Shown: positions 22,945 to 25,220 of the stretch, piece by piece
Numbering within the stretch: the stretch's first letter is position 1
How the letters are laid out: each line of letters opens with the position of its first letter
Assembly: GCA_902591645.1 (NCBI GenBank)
Contig: CACJBM010000027.1
Location: 1 to 25,220, forward strand
Direction of reading: 5' to 3'
From: an uncultured Verrucomicrobiota bacterium
GTDB taxonomy: Bacteria > Verrucomicrobiota > Verrucomicrobiae > Verrucomicrobiales > DEV007
DNA length: 25,220 nucleotides
Position numbers and translations under genes: made by a program
Notes under the pieces: generated by a model
What the model was told of the DNA's origin: nothing
Databases searched by the model: none
Seen by the model: the letters and a program-made list of their open reading frames with translations, nothing else

Positions 22945-25220
22945 ATGAAAAAAGTATTCTTATCTCTTACCTCAAGTCTTTTCCTTTGCGCGTTCCTGAA
23001 TGCCCAGAATATCATTATTTTGGAGGATGATTTTGATACGACTAACGGATTAGGCACAGGTAATAATGCAGCTAAAACCACTACCATTGAGGACCCTACA
23101 GATTCGGGTCGCGGCAATGTGGGTTCTGTGAATATTGGAGACGCTGCCGGCACTTCTCCGTGGGGTGAGGTGAGAGCTCCTTGGCCTGGATCCATTGATT
23201 TACCTTCAGAGTCAGTTCCTGGTACAGACACTTTTATCATGAAAGTTGATTTGTATATTCCAGGTGACACGACATTCAATACTGCTGACGGTGATTCTCC
23301 GGACCGCTTCAATATGATTCTGCGGTGGAACGGTATTAATGCGGGAAATAATAACAAAAAATGGGAATGGGATACATTGGAGTCAGATACTTGGCACACT
23401 TTAGAAATGACCGGAACTATTAAGGAGCTTGATAGCGATGGTAATCCTACCGTTTCTGTTATCCCAATATTAAGTTTTTACGATAAGACGAATGATGCTG
23501 AACCTGGAGTCGCTGCTTACATAGATAATTTTGTATTGGAGGTTTCTGTTCCCGCAGCGCCTGACGATCCGAATTTGATCGTGGAATCAGATTTTTCTTT
23601 TGGTGATTTGGAGCAGGGGCAAGGCCCCTATACAAAAGCATTAACTATTACTAATGACGGTGAGGATGAAGTCCTAGAAGTGACAGGTCTAACAATTTCG
23701 GGTGAAAATGAGGACTCTTTCTCCCTTTCTGCGGACTTACCCTTGAATTTGGATCCTGGTCAGAGTGTGGACATTGATATTGATTTTGACCCTGATGGTG
23801 AACTGGGTCTCTTTGAGGCAGTTCTCGAAATCAATTCCAATGATGATGACCAAATAGTGAATCTTAGTGGTAAGGTAGGAGAGGCGAATGTGATTGTTAT
23901 ACTGGAGGATAATTTTGATAATGTCCGGGGCCTAGGCAGTGGAAACAATGCCGGTAAGACTACAATCATAGCTGATCCTACAGATTCGGGCCGTGGTAAT
24001 GTGGGATCTGTGAATATAGGAGACCCTACCGGAACTAGTCCTTGGGGTGAATTGAGAGCACCCTGGCCCGGTTCAATTAATCTTCCCACTGAGTCTGTCC
24101 CCGGCTTGGACACTTTTGATATGCAGATTGATCTTTATATTCCCAGTGATACCACATTTGACACAGATCTAGAAGGGAACGGTGCTCCTGATCGATTTAA
24201 TATGATCCTTCGGTGGAATGGTATTAATCAACAGAACAATAATAAAAAATGGGAGTGGGATTCTCTTGAAGCAGACACTTGGCACACCCTAAACATGACC
24301 GGAACCATACGTGAGACGGACGCTGAGGGTAATCCGACCACTTCGGTCATTCCTATCCTTAGTTTTTATGACAGATCAAATAATGCGGAGCCAGGAGTAG
24401 CAGCTTATGTGGATAATTTTAAGCTCAAAGTGACCACTCCTGACGAAGATCCCAATCTTGCTGTCAGTTCAGTGCTTGATTTTGGTGAATTGGTTCAGGG
24501 AGAGGGTCCATTCATGAGAAAAGTTCAGGTTTCAAATTCCGGATCCACTCAGGATCTGAACATTAGTAAGGCCTCTTTACTTGGTCCAAGCAAGGAAGAC
24601 TTTCAGTTCGCTGAGGATACATTCCCTGTCAAAGTGGGCCCTGGTCAGAGTGCTGATCTGGAGCTGATATTTGATCCTGGTGTGCGGCTTGGACTCTTTG
24701 AAAGTACAATCACTTTGGAAAGTGATGATGAAAATGATCCTGAGGTTATAATTAATCTTAGTGGCACAGTTCTTCCTCCTTTCCAAGGCGAGGAGCTAAT
24801 CATTAATGGAGACTTTGAATCAGGGGACCTATCAGCCTGGCGTGATAATAATCGTTTTAATTTTACATCTGAAGTTGTCCGAGCAGGTGAAGGAGCTGCT
24901 GTATTTAATCTGGCAGGCGGTGCTCAGTGGGGAGAGGCTCGACTCGCTGCACCATCACCACCAGCGACCGTGGATAATCCACAGGCACTCGAAGTGACAC
25001 CAGACATGATTGGAAAAAATTATGAATACAGTGCCTGGTACTATCGACCCGCTGAGGGAGGCATGGCAACGGATGACACGATCCGAATGATTCTGCGCTG
25101 GAATGCAGTCAATACGGGAGCCACGGCACATGCGATAACAAATGTCGGCGATATTCCGGTAGATACTTGGTTTCAAGTCAAAGCTAAAGGAACAATACCT
25201 GAGGTGGGTGGTGACGGAGA
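22945..25220 (+). CDS. Secreted multi-module protein, 3' truncated
   Basis: The frame opens at ATG 22945 and stays open through 758 codons to the right edge, so the C-terminus is missing. A Sec signal peptide covers residues 1-20 (ending AFLNA, then QN). The visible domains alternate: novel module copy 1 (about 22-202), an ASH-like choice-of-anchor D domain (207-312: FSFGDLEQGQGP, NLDPGQSVDI, LGLFEAVLEI, VNLSGKV), module copy 2 (315-498), a second ASH-like domain (500-609: LDFGELVQGEGP, VGPGQSADLEL, LGLFESTITL, INLSGTV), and from 618 a divergent third module beginning INGDFESGDLSAW, as in CBM4/9-type carbohydrate-binding domains. ASH/HYDIN-like domains are Ig-like spacers. A PEP-CTERM or other anchor may lie beyond the window. 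The enzyme content, if any, is unseen; a surface binding or scaffold role is inferred. Confidence 0.88.
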   Translation, partial: MKKVFLSLTSSLFLCAFLNAQNIIILEDDFDTTNGLGTGNNAAKTTTIEDPTDSGRGNVGSVNIGDAAGTSPWGEVRAPWPGSIDLPSESVPGTDTFIMKVDLYIPGDTTFNTADGDSPDRFNMILRWNGINAGNNNKKWEWDTLESDTWHTLEMTGTIKELDSDGNPTVSVIPILSFYDKTNDAEPGVAAYIDNFVLEVSVPAAPDDPNLIVESDFSFGDLEQGQGPYTKALTITNDGEDEVLEVTGLTISGENEDSFSLSADLPLNLDPGQSVDIDIDFDPDGELGLFEAVLEINSNDDDQIVNLSGKVGEANVIVILEDNFDNVRGLGSGNNAGKTTIIADPTDSGRGNVGSVNIGDPTGTSPWGELRAPWPGSINLPTESVPGLDTFDMQIDLYIPSDTTFDTDLEGNGAPDRFNMILRWNGINQQNNNKKWEWDSLEADTWHTLNMTGTIRETDAEGNPTTSVIPILSFYDRSNNAEPGVAAYVDNFKLKVTTPDEDPNLAVSSVLDFGELVQGEGPFMRKVQVSNSGSTQDLNISKASLLGPSKEDFQFAEDTFPVKVGPGQSADLELIFDPGVRLGLFESTITLESDDENDPEVIINLSGTVLPPFQGEELIINGDFESGDLSAWRDNNRFNFTSEVVRAGEGAAVFNLAGGAQWGEARLAAPSPPATVDNPQALEVTPDMIGKNYEYSAWYYRPAEGGMATDDTIRMILRWNAVNTGATAHAITNVGDIPVDTWFQVKAKGTIPEVGGDG
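23008..23550 (+). repeat. Novel module, copy 1 of the multi-module gene
   Basis: This copy encodes GLGTGNNAAKT, DSGRGNVGSV, TSPWGEVRAPWPGSI, RFNMILRWNGIN, NNNKKWEW, SDTWHTLEMTGTI and PGVAAYIDN. It is closest by eye to the copy in the preceding gene in its second half and to copy 2 in its first half (both read CCTACAGATTCGGG), which suggests exchange between copies. Confidence 0.8.
23563..23880 (+). repeat. ASH-like (choice-of-anchor D) domain, copy 1
   Basis: About 106 residues begin DDPNLIVESDFSFGDL and end VNLSGKVG. The pattern PNL, FG-L-QG-GP, PGQS, LGLFE and NLSG-V is shared with the segment at 24442-24771 and fits Ig-like ASH/HYDIN-type repeats. Confidence 0.75.
23887..24438 (+). repeat. 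Novel module, copy 2 of the multi-module gene
   Basis: This copy encodes GLGSGNNAGKT, DSGRGNVGSV, TSPWGELRAPWPGSI, RFNMILRWNGIN, NNNKKWEW, ADTWHTLNMTGTI and PGVAAYVDN. The boundaries are set by the flanking ASH-like domains. It is slightly more diverged in its second half than the other two full copies. Confidence 0.8.
24442..24771 (+). repeat. ASH-like (choice-of-anchor D) domain, copy 2
   Basis: About 110 residues begin DEDPNLAVSSVLDFGEL and end INLSGTV. The shared motif order with copy 1 is clear, but general identity is visibly lower than between the novel-module copies. Confidence 0.75.
24796..25220 (+). other. Divergent third module, CBM4/9-like, incomplete
   Basis: This part starts INGDFESGDLSAW, a typical opening of CBM4/9-type jelly-roll domains, and continues with QWGEARLAAP, YSAWYYRP, IRMILRWNAVN and VDTWFQVKAKGTI. 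The last four align in order with SPWGELRAPWPG, an ADIYIP-type strand, FNMILRWNGIN and ADTWHTLSMTGTI of the novel module, which implies common descent. The domain is cut by the window edge. Confidence 0.65.

Noticed and set aside
22945..24771. Direct DNA repeats in the last gene as a CRISPR array or insertion sequence
   Set aside because: The repeats are long, in-frame protein domains with coding-type divergence; there are no short regular repeat-spacer units, terminal inverted repeats or transposase.

Overview
The window looks like an environmental member of the PVC bacteria, most likely Verrucomicrobiota, with Planctomycetota as the main alternative. By eye the base composition is moderate in GC. 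The clade call rests on gene content: two PSD1 (DUF1549/DUF1553) plus DUF1501 gene pairs, a planctomycete-type cytochrome c domain, a DUF1080 protein, FG-GAP/VCBS and ASPIC/UnbV propellers, a lamin-tail/CotH protein and a PEP-CTERM protein ending in an arginine run. No phylogenetic test was possible. Nearly every product has a Sec, Tat or lipoprotein export signal, so this is a block of envelope and secreted functions.

Left region (1-9833). A rightward unit holds a 5'-truncated PSD1 gene, a Tat-exported DUF1501 gene and a secreted SGNH esterase-like gene. It meets head-on a leftward unit of EF-hand protein, full PSD1 with cytochrome domain, and a second DUF1501 gene. An AU-rich hairpin sits at the meeting point. 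A divergent spacer of about 200 bp, with a palindrome flanked by direct repeats, separates the leftward unit from a DUF1080 gene. The content suggests periplasmic or surface processing of polymers, probably polysaccharide, but no substrate can be read from the sequence.

Middle region (9875-14345). It contains an orphan TolC/NodT-type outer-membrane lipoprotein (minus strand), then a rightward pair of a short FG-GAP propeller protein and a secreted peptidase S51 (cyanophycinase-like) protein. The S51 protein consists of two homologous halves, of which only the second keeps the serine nucleophile. A tRNA-Tyr(GUA) gene with its own candidate promoter and terminator follows.

Right region (14480-25220). 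A 1288-residue secreted CotH/lamin-tail protein (minus) is divergent from a lipoprotein of about 1165 residues with two FG-GAP propellers separated by an ASPIC/UnbV domain. Two rightward genes follow that share an unrecognised beta-rich module of about 185 residues. The first carries one module plus a PEP-CTERM anchor. The second runs off the right edge and alternates the module with ASH-like (choice-of-anchor D) domains, ending in view with a divergent relative that looks like a CBM4/9-type jelly roll. This tandem module family is the least explained content of the window and the best candidate for something undescribed.
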